From positions 1 through 64,000 of the forward strand of contig UQDU01000005.1 of the NCBI GenBank assembly GCA_900539915.1: DNA of 64,000 nt, written 5' to 3'. The translations under genes were made by a program, and so were the position numbers. This DNA comes from an uncultured Bacteroidales bacterium. GTDB lineage: Bacteria > Bacteroidota > Bacteroidia > Bacteroidales > Muribaculaceae. Of the stretch, positions 31,985-41,730 are shown one piece after another (the first letter of the stretch is position 1; each line of letters begins with the position of its first letter). The notes under the pieces are model-generated. The model was not told the origin of the DNA. It ran no database searches and saw only the letters and a list, made by a program, of their open reading frames with translations.

Positions 31985-32600
31985 GAGCCACCTCCCGATG
32001 TCCCTGACGTAGGCAATTGCACACATCGTAGTAGGGACATGCCATGGCATGTCTGCTGACGCAACACCTCTCATTAGCACGGCTTTAGGGGACATGCCAT
32101 GGCATGTCCCAATGCTGTTTAATTAAGCGTATAATGGATGTATGTGCTCGTGGGGCGAAACCTCTCCGAGGTTTATATGGATGGGGGGGCTTTACCCCAT
32201 GTACGTCGCTACGCGCCGTGCATGGGGCTACGCACGGCTGGCACGTCTCCGACGTGCCCCTACCCATGCAACACGCTGATACACCGCAAGTTGTAGGGAC
32301 ACGCCATGGCATGTCGCCGAACGCATGTACCAGCGGCGCGGCCATCTGTGCGTGTGTATCCCTTTGTGTAACAAGCCATGGCATGTCTGCTGACGCACCT
32401 CCCTCATTAGCATGTCTGCTGACGCAACACTCTCATTAGCATTGCTTTAGGCGACATGCCATGGCATGTCCCTACTACATATGAACGCCATTCGAGCATT
32501 TACGCTTGCTTAATTAAACAGCATTGTGGCATGTCCCTACTGCATAGGAACCCCAGTCAAGCATTAAAGACTGCTTAAGTTAGTGACATTGAGCCACAGC
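31985..32600. repeat. Dispersed palindromic repeat cluster 4 (longest)
   Basis: Carries several GACATGCCATGGCATGTC palindromes with spacers A and B (31,985-32,125 and 32,390-32,595). Between them is a run of different hairpins: AAACCTC..GAGGTTT, CCCCATG...CATGGGG, GGCACGTC TCC GACGTGCC followed by CCTAC, and an altered copy (ACACGCCATGGCATGTC). Lies between convergent polA and mfd. The 615 bp hold no credible gene. Confidence 0.8.
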
Positions 32601-33059
32601 ACGATGACCTCCCATTGAGCCCTTATTTTGGTGCCATTTTCGGCTTAAAATGTCGTGAGCACAGTGGGTTGTGAGTCAATATGTGTAAACCTCTGATATG
32701 CAGTGATAAATGAAGCCAAGATTTCTAAAACATAGGCAAGTTTGGGCCTGAAGTCTTTCAAAACATAGGCAAGATGTGTCATTGACGGCTTGATGTCGGC
32801 AGCATTGCGCCACCGGCTATCGGAGGCGGTCAGAGTGTGACAGCAGCTCGAAAATCAGGGATGACAGGATTGCGTTGATGCGGTCAGGATAAAGTGGTTG
32901 TCATGGAAACTGAACTCATCTTCATAGGCCTGTCCGAACGGATAGTGCGAATTGACGGTTCCGGCATTGCATTCAGGACGTCTTTTGTCAAATGTGACTT
33001 TTACAATGTACTTGTTGGTGCGGTTTCCCATTGCATTTTATAACTGTTGGCCGGCATGC
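32600..33059. other. Intergenic stretch with a possible decayed small gene
   Basis: The minus strand has a 58-codon frame at 32855-33031 (MGNRTNKYIVKVTFDKRR...NSHYPFGQAYEDEF). It ends just as a neighbouring frame continues as RINAILSSLIFELLSHSDRLR before its own stop, which looks like a one-base frameshift in a former gene. The duplicated phrase AAAACATAGGCAAG occurs at about 32,727 and 32,760. I recognise no family. Confidence 0.35.
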
Positions 33060-36000
33060 TCATGCCGGAGTCAGGGAGAGGATGGTGTCGAGGAGGTGTG
33101 TGGCTGTCTCGGTGTTGGGGACGTCGGCTATGGCGAAGCTGCGGCGGCCGTTGGTCTCGCGGATGCGCACACGCCGGGGGTTCTGCTGGAGAAACTGGAT
33201 GAGGCGGCCAAACATTGGGGACTCGTAGTAGGCGCGGTTGTCGTCGCCTACGAAGTAGACAAACATCGTGCCCTGCTTGAGCACCACCTTCTCTATGCCG
33301 AGGCGGCGGGCCATGCGGCGCAGCCGGGGGATGCGCAGAAGTTCTTCGGTCTCGTAGGGGATTTTGCCGAAGCGGTCGATGAGGCGCATGCGGTAGGCCT
33401 GGAGGTCGGTCTCGCGCTCGATGCTGTCAAGCTCCTGGTAGAGGCTGATGCGTTCGCTCTCCTGGGGCACGTAGGAGGCCGGGAGAAGCAGCTCCATGTC
33501 GCTTTCGATGACGCAGTCGGCCACGTACTCTATCTCCTTGCCTTCGGAAGCATCCTCCTGCTCGAGGTCGCTGAACTCCTCGTTGCGCAGCTCGGTGACA
33601 GCTTCTTTCAGTATCTTCTGGTAGGTCTCGTAGCCGAGGTCGGCAATGAAGCCGCTCTGCTCCGCTCCAAGGAGGTTGCCGGCTCCGCGTATGTCGAGGT
33701 CCTGCATGGCTATGTGGATTCCGGCTCCGAGGTCGCTGAAACTTTCTATGGCCTGCAGACGGCGTCGGGCGTCGGGTGTGAGCGGATTGCCCGGGGGCAC
33801 CATCAGATAGCAGAACGCCTTGCGTGACGAGCGTCCGACGCGGCCACGGAGCTGATGCAGCTCGCTGAGGCCGAAATTCTGGGCGTTGTTGATCATGATG
33901 GTATTGACGTTTGGCATGTCTATGCCGCTCTCTATGATGGTTGTGGCGATGAGCACGTCATAGTCGTGGTTGGCGAAATCTATGATGGCCTTCTCCAGCT
34001 TCTCCGGGGGCATCTGGCCGTGGGCCACGAGTGTACGAGCGTCGGGGACGAGGCGTTTGACCATCTCCTCAAGCTGATACAGCCCCTCGATGCGGTTGTT
34101 GACGAGGAATACCTGTCCGTTACGGGCAAGCTCGAAATTGACAGCTTCCGACACGATGTCGTCGCTGAGCGAGTTGACCGACGTCAGTATAGGGTAGCGG
34201 TTGGCCGGGGGTGTGGTTATGGCCGAGAGGTCACGCGCACCCATCAGCGAGAACTGCAGTGTGCGCGGTATAGGTGTGGCGCTCATGGTCAGGGTGTCGA
34301 CATTGACCTTCATCTGCTTGAGTTTCTCCTTGACAGCCACGCCGAATTTCTGCTCCTCGTCGATGACGAGCAATCCGAGGTCCTTGAACTTGACCGACTT
34401 TCCTATGAGCTTGTGGGTGCCGATGATGATGTCAATCTTGCCGGCCTCGAGGGCTGCAAGGATTTCCTTGACCTGCTTGGGGGTGCGTGCGCGCGACAGG
34501 TAGTCCACCCTGACCGGGAACTCTTTCAGACGCTCCTTGAATGTGTTGTAGTGCTGGTAGGCCAGTACGGTAGTCGGGACGAGTACCGCGGTCTGCTTGC
34601 CGTCGGTGGCGGCTTTGAAAGCGGCGCGTATGGCTATTTCAGTCTTGCCGAAACCTACGTCGCCGCATATGAGGCGGTCCATGGGGCGCGGACGCTCCAT
34701 GTCGGCCTTGACGGCCTGTGTGGCGGTGAGCTGGTCGGGCGTGTCCTCGTAGATAAACGAAGCCTCAAGCTCCTGCTGCAGGTAGCTGTCAGGCGAAAAG
34801 GCATATCCGGCCTCGTCACGCCGGGCGGCATAGAGCTTGATGAGGTCACGGGCTATGTCCTTGAGGCGCGACTTGGTGCGCTCCTTCATCTTGTTCCACG
34901 CGCCTGAGCCGAGTTTGTTGACCTTGGGTGGCACCCCCTCCTTGCCGCGGTATTTGGCGAGCTTGTGGAGGGCGTGGATGCTCACGAAGATTATGTCGTC
35001 GTTGGCATAGACGAGTTTGATCATCTCCTGTGTGCGCCCGTTGACATTTGTGCGGAGCAGCCCGGCGAATTTGCCCACACCATGGTCGACATGCACTATG
35101 TAATCGCCCACCTCTATCTGTCCCAGCTCCTTGAGCGACAGGGCCAGTTTGCCCGAGCGTGCACGGTCGCTCTTGAGATTGTATTTGTGGAAACGGTCAA
35201 AAATCTGATGGTCGGTAAAGACGCACTTGTGGGTAGCGGCATCGCTGAAGCCAAGGTGGAGCGTAGGTATGACGGGTATGAATGTGATGCCGCTGTCGCC
35301 ACGGTCAGCGAAGATGGCGCGGAGGCGTTCGATCTGCTTCTCGCTGTCTGATAATATATATATGGTGTAGCCATCGGCGAGCAGACGTGAAAACGAGTCG
35401 CTGATGAGGTCGAAATTCTTGTGATACAGAGCCTGGGGAGAGCACTGGAAGTCAATGGAGGCGGTGCACTCCTTGTCGGCGACATCGCCGGCGGTGAAGC
35501 GTATCTGCTTCATGGCCTCGAGGGCGGCAGCCGCGCGGTCGGCATCGACCACCTGGCTCATAGCTGACGAATCGCCCTCCTCGGCTATCATGGCGCTCGT
35601 GCTGAATTTTTCCTCGGATATGGCCCGGATACGGCCCACGGTGTAGTCGGCATCGCGCAGAGCCACGATGGTATTGTCGCCGACAAATTCCATCAGCGAC
35701 ATGCCGCTTTCGCTCTGTGCGTCGAGAGCCGAAGTGATGGATACTTCGTCAAGTTTCTGCTCGCTGAGCTGCGTCTCCACATTGAATGTGCGTATCGAGT
35801 CAATGTCGTCGCCGAAGAAGTCCAGACGGTAGGGCAGCTCGTTGCTGTAGCCGAAGATGTCGAGGATAGAGCCGCGCACAGCCCATTGCCCCGGTTCATA
35901 CACATAGTCCACCTCCTTGAATCCGTTGTCGCGCAGCCATTTCTGTGTCTCCGTCAGGTCGGCAGGAGTGCGAGTGGAGAGCACTATGGTGTGGCCGCTG

Positions 36001-36413
36001 ACATCCTTGGCCGATGCCACCTTCTCGGCAAGAGCCTCGGGGTACGTGACCACATAGCGCAGACCGTCAGATGCCATCCAGCGGCTCAGGGTCTCCGTGC
36101 GCAGGATGCGCGACGGGCCGTCAAGCTGGCCGTATTTTATGTCACGCTTGTACGACGACGGAAAATACATCACCGCCTCCTCGCCCATGAGGCGTGTGAG
36201 GTCATGGTAGATGTATCCGGCATCATCGGGCGAGTCGCCCACGATAATCATGGTGCCGCACGAGGCGTCAAGGGATGCGAAAAGCATGGCAGGTGATGAA
36301 CCTGCCATGTTATATAGGCCTAATCGGCGGCATTTGCTGTCAGATAGCGCACGAGTGATGGCCTTGCGTCGTGCCGGGGTGAGGAAGGCCGCGCTTAGTT
36401 GGGGGAGGGTCAA
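33060..36413 (-). CDS. mfd: Transcription-repair coupling factor
   Basis: ATP-driven translocase that removes RNA polymerase stalled at DNA damage and recruits UvrA. 1117 residues. The N-terminal part is the UvrB-homology region (FPSSYKRDIKYGQLDGPSRILRTETL), the middle has the RNA polymerase-interacting CarD-like domain (GDYIVHVDHGVGKFAGL), and the helicase core has Walker A LICGDVGFGKTEIAIRAAF, DEEQ in VIDEEQKFGV, SATPIPRTLQFSLMG, and QLRGRVGRSSRKAFCYL. The C-terminal TRCF domain is present. It lies 4 nt after the S41 protease gene and is probably co-transcribed with it. Confidence 0.97.
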   Translation of the reverse strand: MTLPQLSAAFLTPARRKAITRALSDSKCRRLGLYNMAGSSPAMLFASLDASCGTMIIVGDSPDDAGYIYHDLTRLMGEEAVMYFPSSYKRDIKYGQLDGPSRILRTETLSRWMASDGLRYVVTYPEALAEKVASAKDVSGHTIVLSTRTPADLTETQKWLRDNGFKEVDYVYEPGQWAVRGSILDIFGYSNELPYRLDFFGDDIDSIRTFNVETQLSEQKLDEVSITSALDAQSESGMSLMEFVGDNTIVALRDADYTVGRIRAISEEKFSTSAMIAEEGDSSAMSQVVDADRAAAALEAMKQIRFTAGDVADKECTASIDFQCSPQALYHKNFDLISDSFSRLLADGYTIYILSDSEKQIERLRAIFADRGDSGITFIPVIPTLHLGFSDAATHKCVFTDHQIFDRFHKYNLKSDRARSGKLALSLKELGQIEVGDYIVHVDHGVGKFAGLLRTNVNGRTQEMIKLVYANDDIIFVSIHALHKLAKYRGKEGVPPKVNKLGSGAWNKMKERTKSRLKDIARDLIKLYAARRDEAGYAFSPDSYLQQELEASFIYEDTPDQLTATQAVKADMERPRPMDRLICGDVGFGKTEIAIRAAFKAATDGKQTAVLVPTTVLAYQHYNTFKERLKEFPVRVDYLSRARTPKQVKEILAALEAGKIDIIIGTHKLIGKSVKFKDLGLLVIDEEQKFGVAVKEKLKQMKVNVDTLTMSATPIPRTLQFSLMGARDLSAITTPPANRYPILTSVNSLSDDIVSEAVNFELARNGQVFLVNNRIEGLYQLEEMVKRLVPDARTLVAHGQMPPEKLEKAIIDFANHDYDVLIATTIIESGIDMPNVNTIMINNAQNFGLSELHQLRGRVGRSSRKAFCYLMVPPGNPLTPDARRRLQAIESFSDLGAGIHIAMQDLDIRGAGNLLGAEQSGFIADLGYETYQKILKEAVTELRNEEFSDLEQEDASEGKEIEYVADCVIESDMELLLPASYVPQESERISLYQELDSIERETDLQAYRMRLIDRFGKIPYETEELLRIPRLRRMARRLGIEKVVLKQGTMFVYFVGDDNRAYYESPMFGRLIQFLQQNPRRVRIRETNGRRSFAIADVPNTETATHLLDTILSLTPA

Positions 36414-36417
36414 GGCG

Positions 36418-38079
36418 TTATTTCTTTTTTGCCGGACGCAGGATTTCGGAGTAGCGGCCGGGAGTATTCAGAACTGTGGCCGCGCTGTCGAGGCATTCGT
36501 CAAAGCGGAGGGCGTTTTCGATCTGGCCGGGGCGCAGATAATAGCGCGAGACGATCTCGTTGCTCAGAAGGCGTTCGATGTCGGGACGCGCCGTGTTGAA
36601 GTCGTGGTCAGGGTCATGCTTGAGCATGGTGGCGAGGACGTCGATTTGTGCGCTGACCGAGTCGGTCATGTAACCCTCGTGTTTGGCTCCCTCGCGCAGA
36701 TTGTCAATCATCTTGTCGAGGACACGGTCATAGTTGATGGTGGAGGGGTTGACAAACGAGCGGAAATCCTCAAATATGTCGTCGGTGATGACAAACTTGG
36801 CTGCCGGGGCTATGGAGTCATGTGTGGCTGCGAACCGGGTGGCGTAGTCCATAATCTTGAAGTTCTCCACCACATTGTAGGTCATGCGGTTAGGGGTGCC
36901 GTACTTGACCTTGATGTCGGGGGTGATGCCGCCGCCGTCACGCACCTCGCGTCCGTTGGCAGTGCTAAACACATTGGTCAGGCTGTCAGGAATGCGTGAC
37001 ACCGAACCGTCGGGGTTGCGGTGGCTGTAGTCTATGGCTTGTACCAGACGGCCACTGGGGAGGAAATATTTGGCGATGGTCACCTTGAGCATGCCCTCGT
37101 AGGGGAGGGGACGCGATGTCTGTACAAGCCCCTTGCCAAAAGAACGCTGGCCTATGACCACCGCGCGGTCAAGGTCCTGGAGGGCGCCGCTGACAATCTC
37201 ACTTGATGAGGCGGTGCCGCCGTCGACGAGTATCGCCAGGGGTATCTTCGTGTCGATGGGCGCGGATGTGGTTTTGTAGACCTTCTCGTTGGTCAGCTCG
37301 CGGCCTCGCTGGCGCAGCACTTCGGTGCCTTTGGGCACGAAATAGCTGACAATCTTCACGGCGGCTTCAAGCAGTCCGCCTCCGTTGCCTCGCAGGTCCA
37401 GCACTATGGACTTCACCCTGGGGTCGGCCTTGAGTTTGAGGAGGGCGTCCTTGACCTCTGCGGCTGACTTATCAGTGAAAGATGTCAGGACTATATAGCC
37501 GATGTCATCGCGGACCACTCCGTAGAATGGCACCGACGGCTCCTGAATCTTGCGGCGTGTGATGTCGACCGATATTATGGAGTCGGTCACATAGGGGCGG
37601 CAGACGGATACCTTGACTACCGTGCCCGCGCTGCCCTTTAGACGGGTAGAGGCCTTCTCGGTGGTCCAGCCCTTCACGCTGTCGCCGTCGATGGTCAGGA
37701 TTCGGTCACCCGAACGGAGTCCGGCCTGAAACGCCGGACTGCCCACGAGCGGCTCCGAGATGTACACATTGCCGTCGCGCTGCATGATCATGGAGCCGAT
37801 GCCGGCATATTCGCCAGTGGTCATGCGCTTGAACGCATCCTGTTTGTCCTGGGGGATATACTCGGTGTAGGGGTCGATGTCGTCAAGCATGGCATCTATC
37901 GCCGTGGTGATGGACTTCGAGGCGTCTATGGTGTCGACATAAAATGTCTGCAATTCCTTGTAGAGCGAGTTGAAGATGTCGAGATTGCGTGATATTTCGG
38001 CCTTGTTGTTGCGTGTGGCAGCCCCTGCTATCAGCGACAGGGCCACGATGGCCGCGGCAAATGTGAGAATTTTCTTCAT
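36418..38079 (-). CDS. S41 family C-terminal processing peptidase
   Basis: Periplasmic carboxyl-terminal protease, 553 residues. A signal peptide or anchor (MKKILTFAAAIVALSLIAGAA) leads into a helical part, a PDZ domain (about residues 90-165: GIGSMIMQRDGNVYISEPLVGSPAFQAGLRSGDRILTIDG), and the S41 core. The catalytic serine is in LVDGGTASSSEIVSGAL and the lysine in GQRSFGKGLVQTS. The C-terminal ~130 residues (VTDDIFEDFRSFVN...) are the extended tail common in Bacteroidetes tail-specific proteases. First gene of an operon with mfd. Confidence 0.93.
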   Translation of the reverse strand: MKKILTFAAAIVALSLIAGAATRNNKAEISRNLDIFNSLYKELQTFYVDTIDASKSITTAIDAMLDDIDPYTEYIPQDKQDAFKRMTTGEYAGIGSMIMQRDGNVYISEPLVGSPAFQAGLRSGDRILTIDGDSVKGWTTEKASTRLKGSAGTVVKVSVCRPYVTDSIISVDITRRKIQEPSVPFYGVVRDDIGYIVLTSFTDKSAAEVKDALLKLKADPRVKSIVLDLRGNGGGLLEAAVKIVSYFVPKGTEVLRQRGRELTNEKVYKTTSAPIDTKIPLAILVDGGTASSSEIVSGALQDLDRAVVIGQRSFGKGLVQTSRPLPYEGMLKVTIAKYFLPSGRLVQAIDYSHRNPDGSVSRIPDSLTNVFSTANGREVRDGGGITPDIKVKYGTPNRMTYNVVENFKIMDYATRFAATHDSIAPAAKFVITDDIFEDFRSFVNPSTINYDRVLDKMIDNLREGAKHEGYMTDSVSAQIDVLATMLKHDPDHDFNTARPDIERLLSNEIVSRYYLRPGQIENALRFDECLDSAATVLNTPGRYSEILRPAKKK

Positions 38080-38236
38080 CTATTCCGTTGGGTTCTTGTG
38101 CTGTTATATTATAATGTGCAAAGGTAACTATTTTCAAGCTATGGCAGTGCGGGTTTAAGCATATTTCAGTTTTATGATTATATGTTAAACGATTGAAGAG
38201 CCCATATGTATCACTGAAGTAGAGTGATTTTTTTGC

Positions 38237-38244
38237 TAACTTTG
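38237..38244 (+). promoter_or_regulatory. -7 element for the symporter gene (TAACTTTG)
   Basis: TAACTTTG matches TAnnTTTG and ends 5 nt before the ATG at 38250, so the message is expected to be leaderless or nearly so. Confidence 0.5.
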
Positions 38245-38249
38245 CAGCC

Positions 38250-39629
38250 ATGAGTTCTCTACATCACAAATCTGACGCCGCAAAACCGCCCAGAGCCCAG
38301 TTTAACACCCGTATAGGAGTGATAGCCACTACGGTTGGCTCGGCTGTGGGTCTCGGCAATATATGGCGGTTCCCTTATGAGGCCGGAGTGCATGGCGGAG
38401 GGGCCTTCATGCTTGTCTATGTCGCGTTTATCCTGGTCATAGGCATCCCGGTGGTCACCGCAGAGTTCATAATAGGCCGTCACTCGGGCGTCAATGTCTA
38501 CGGCGCATTCAAGCGTCTCCACGGTTCGCCCTACTGGAGAATAGTTGGAGCCATAGGCATCCTTGCCTCGCTTATGATATTGAGTTTCTACAGCGTCGTG
38601 GCCGGATGGACGGCTGACTACATAGTGCGTTCCGTGCAGGATTTCTCGGGAGCGCACACCCAGGAGGCCCTGCACCGCCAGTTTGGCGAATTTACCTCCT
38701 CGTGGGATGCGGTGGTCTGGACGGTGGTGTTTCTGCTCGCCAACTTCTGGATACTCAGGCGAGGCGTGCAGAAGGGGATAGAGAAAATGTCAAACATCAT
38801 GATGCCGGCTCTCTTCGTGCTGCTCATCGTGTTCTGCATCAATTCGCTGTTTATGCCCGGTACAGCCGAAGGGTTGAGATTCCTGTTCAAGCCCGATTTT
38901 TCCAAGATAGATTCCTCGGTGATGCTGGGAGCCATGGGTCAGGCGTTCTTTACGCTCAGTCTGGGACTGGGATGTCTGATCACCTACTCGAGCTACTTCA
39001 ACCGCCGCACCGACCTGGTGCGCACGGCGTCGACATCGGCAGCTCTTGACACACTTGTGGCTGTCCTGGCCGGCATCATCATCTTCCCGGCGGTCTTCAC
39101 GTTCGGGCAGTCTCCGGCCGAGGGTCCGAAGCTCGTGTTTGAGGTGCTCCCGGCCATATTCTACAATATGAAGTTCGGCATGGTATGGTCCACGCTGTTT
39201 TTCGTGCTGCTTTTCCTTGCATCCCTGACCTCCACCATATCCATGAGTGAAATCTCCATAGCCTATTTCTGCGAAGAACGCAAGATGGGGCGCACCCGGG
39301 CCACCGTGCTCAATACGGCGATAGCCATCGTTTTCGGGTCGCTCTGCTCGTTGTCGTTCGGACCGTTGGCCGACATGAAGATATTCGGGATGACCCTGTT
39401 TGACCTCTTTGATTTCGTGTCGTCCAATGTGCTTCTGCCTGTCGGAGGCATGCTCATATCTATCTTCGTAGGGTGGGTGCTTGACAGGTCGGCCATCGAT
39501 GAGGAAATCGGAGGCAGCGGCCGCCCGGCGCGGCGCATGCTCGTCAGGGTGATAGTGGCGTGTCTCCGTTATGTGGCTCCCGTGTGCATCCTCATTGTGT
39601 TTCTTGGCGGTCTCGGACTGTTTGACTGA
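38250..39629 (+). CDS. Neurotransmitter:sodium symporter family transporter
   Basis: Sodium-coupled uptake of an amino acid or related solute, inner membrane, 459 residues with about 11-12 helices. The first helix motif is IGVIATTVGSAVGLGNIWRFPYEAG, the family signature with the unwound substrate/Na site (G.A.GLGN.WRFPY). A later signature is SLGLGCLITYSSYFN, and the SLTSTISMSEISIAYF helix provides the second sodium site. It resembles the bacterial LeuT/TnaT group; the substrate is not evident. The U32 peptidase gene follows 21 nt later. Confidence 0.94.
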   Translation: MSSLHHKSDAAKPPRAQFNTRIGVIATTVGSAVGLGNIWRFPYEAGVHGGGAFMLVYVAFILVIGIPVVTAEFIIGRHSGVNVYGAFKRLHGSPYWRIVGAIGILASLMILSFYSVVAGWTADYIVRSVQDFSGAHTQEALHRQFGEFTSSWDAVVWTVVFLLANFWILRRGVQKGIEKMSNIMMPALFVLLIVFCINSLFMPGTAEGLRFLFKPDFSKIDSSVMLGAMGQAFFTLSLGLGCLITYSSYFNRRTDLVRTASTSAALDTLVAVLAGIIIFPAVFTFGQSPAEGPKLVFEVLPAIFYNMKFGMVWSTLFFVLLFLASLTSTISMSEISIAYFCEERKMGRTRATVLNTAIAIVFGSLCSLSFGPLADMKIFGMTLFDLFDFVSSNVLLPVGGMLISIFVGWVLDRSAIDEEIGGSGRPARRMLVRVIVACLRYVAPVCILIVFLGGLGLFD

Positions 39630-39650
39630 TTAAACACCCTCTAAATTACG

Positions 39651-40904
39651 ATGGAAAGAAAAGATTTTGAGATAATGGCTCCGGTAGGGAGCTACGAGTC
39701 GCTCCACGCGGCCATCAACGCCGGCGCGGATGCAGTGTATTTCGGCGTGGAAGGGCTCAACATGAGGGCGCGTTCGAGCGTGAACTTCACCTTGGCCGAC
39801 CTGCATAACATCGCCGACATATGCCGGCAGTCAGGAGTCAAAACCTACCTGACGGTCAATACCGTCATCTACGACTCCGAGATAGAGCTGTGCCACAAGG
39901 TCATTGATGCCGCCAAGGAGGCCGGCATCTCCGCCATAATAGCCACCGACATCGCGGCCATAAGCTATGCGAGGAGCATCGGGGTGGAGGTGCATATCTC
40001 CACCCAGTCCAACATCACCAACATAGAGGCGGTCAGATTCTACAGTTCCATGGCCGATGTCATGGTGCTCGCCAGGGAGCTTAATCTCGAGCAGGTGCGC
40101 GCCATCCATGATGCTATCGTGAGCGAGAACATCTGCGGACCGTCGGGACGCAGGGTCGGCATAGAGATGTTTTGCCACGGAGCCTTGTGCATGGCCGTAA
40201 GCGGCAAGTGCTATCTGAGTCTGCATGAGATGAACTCCAGCGCCAACCGCGGTGCGTGCACACAGATATGCCGTCGGGGCTACACCGTGACCGACCGCGA
40301 GACCGGCGAACAGCTTGCCGTGGAAAACAAGTACATCATGTCGCCCAAAGACCTCAAGACCATCCACTTCCTCAACAAGATGGTGGATGCCGGTGTGACG
40401 GTGTTCAAAATCGAAGGCCGCGCCCGCGGTCCCGAGTATGTATCCATAGCCGTCGAGGCTTATGACCGGGCGTTGAAGGCGATATGTGACGGCTCCTATG
40501 ACGACGCGCTCATAGCAGAGCTTGACAAGCGGCTGGAGATGATTTTCAACCGCGGGTTCTGGGACGGCTACTATCTCGGCCAGCGGCTCGGAGAGTGGTC
40601 GGCAAAGTACGGCTCGTCGGCCACGAGGACCAAGCAATACATAGCCAAGGGAGTCCGGTATTTCTCCAAACTCGGGGTTGCCGAGTTTCTGATGGAGGCC
40701 GGCGAGCTTAAGGTGGGCGACGAGGTGGTCATCACCGGGCCTACCACCGGGGCTGAAATAGTCACGGTAGAGGAGATCCGCGTAGACCTCCAGCCGGTAG
40801 ACAAGGCTGTCAAAGGCCAGAGCATATCTATCCCCGTGCCGTGCAAGGTGCGTCCGAGCGACCGCATGTATTTATGGGTAGATACGACCTCGAAAAAGGC
40901 GTAA
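39651..40904 (+). CDS. U32 family peptidase / tRNA hydroxylation protein (TrhP-like)
   Basis: 417 residues of the U32 family; E. coli relatives (TrhP/YegQ) take part in prephenate-dependent hydroxylation of tRNA uridine, so the peptidase label may be misleading. The barrel begins EIMAPVGSYESLHAAINAGADAVYFGVEGLNMRA. Conserved FeS-type cysteines appear in IEMFCHGALCMAVSGKCYLS and NRGACTQICRR. ENKYIMSPKDLKTI and FKIEGRARGPEYV follow, and a C-terminal beta domain (KVGDEVVITGPTTGAEIV) closes it. Probably transcribed with the upstream symporter. Confidence 0.88.
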   Translation: MERKDFEIMAPVGSYESLHAAINAGADAVYFGVEGLNMRARSSVNFTLADLHNIADICRQSGVKTYLTVNTVIYDSEIELCHKVIDAAKEAGISAIIATDIAAISYARSIGVEVHISTQSNITNIEAVRFYSSMADVMVLARELNLEQVRAIHDAIVSENICGPSGRRVGIEMFCHGALCMAVSGKCYLSLHEMNSSANRGACTQICRRGYTVTDRETGEQLAVENKYIMSPKDLKTIHFLNKMVDAGVTVFKIEGRARGPEYVSIAVEAYDRALKAICDGSYDDALIAELDKRLEMIFNRGFWDGYYLGQRLGEWSAKYGSSATRTKQYIAKGVRYFSKLGVAEFLMEAGELKVGDEVVITGPTTGAEIVTVEEIRVDLQPVDKAVKGQSISIPVPCKVRPSDRMYLWVDTTSKKA

Positions 40905-40957
40905 AACCCCGTCCGGGGCGGTAAAATGAGCTATTTTCGCAAATATTTGTTAAAACA

Positions 40958-40989
40958 TTTGCATAATTCAGACGTGCGCTGTACCTTTG
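40958..40989 (+). promoter_or_regulatory. Promoter of the tRNA-tuf operon
   Basis: TTTG at 40958-40961 and TACCTTTG at 40982-40989, 20 nt apart, are a near-perfect Bacteroidetes promoter about 65 nt before the first tRNA. Confidence 0.7.
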
Positions 40990-41055
40990 CACCGCTTTCC
41001 CACTCAAACGGCGATGCCGGTGAGGCCAAAGGGACGGCTGAGAACATTGAATGAT

Positions 41056-41129
41056 GCCTCTTTAGCTCAGTTGGCCAGAGCACGTGATTTGTAATCTCGG
41101 GGTCGTTGGTTCGAATCCGACAAGAGGCT
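41056..41129 (+). tRNA. tRNA-Thr(TGT)
   Basis: Acceptor GCCTCTT/AAGAGGC, D arm GCTC..GAGC, anticodon loop TTTGTAA (TGT), T arm GTTCGAATC. One mismatch is seen in the anticodon stem. Confidence 0.95.
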
Positions 41130-41235
41130 CAAAATTTGATTTAGGTATCTGCATGCCGCTTCACAGCTTCATGCGGTGCTAATGATAGAATTTTCCTCCC
41201 GGCCTCCGCGATGAGGAGCGGGGTCAGGAAAAGAC

Positions 41236-41318
41236 GGGCGAATACCAGAGTGGCCAAATGGGGCAGACTGTAAATCTGCTGGTTTATACCTTCGGTGGTT
41301 CGAATCCATCTTCGCCCA
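41236..41318 (+). tRNA. tRNA-Tyr(GTA)
   Basis: 83-nt class II tRNA with acceptor GGGCGAA/TTCGCCC, anticodon loop CTGTAAA (GTA), a long variable arm, and T arm GGTTCGAATCC. Confidence 0.96.
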
Positions 41319-41389
41319 CTTTATTAATCCTATGTTTAAGCATAGCGAGATTCTTGCAATAAGGTCTCAGGCTTTAACATCTGACGTTT

Positions 41390-41462
41390 GCGGAAGTAGC
41401 TCAGTTGATAGAGCATCAGCCTTCCAAGCTGAGGGTCGCGAGTTTGAGCCTCGTCTTCCGCT
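41390..41462 (+). tRNA. tRNA-Gly(TCC)
   Basis: Acceptor GCGGAAG/CTTCCGC, D arm GCTC..GAGC, anticodon loop CTTCCAA (TCC), T arm GAGTTTGAGCCTC. Confidence 0.95.
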
Positions 41463-41535
41463 CTAAATTTATATGGAAACACGAGCCTGACATCAGGCTG
41501 TGTGGTGAAACCTTTCTAACGACATTGAAACATCT

Positions 41536-41607
<72 letters not shown>

Positions 41608-41730
41608 CCAAGTTTATTCAGCAAAACTCTCCTAATTCATTGCCCCGATAGTGTCTTTTTGTGCTGTCGCGGCATCTTGTTGAAAAGTAAAACTTAATAT
41701 TTTTAAGCAACATAAAATCAGCTAAAAGTT

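Noticed and set aside
33855..34907. 350-codon plus-strand frame over mfd
   Set aside because: Fully inside mfd on the other strand, with no domain.
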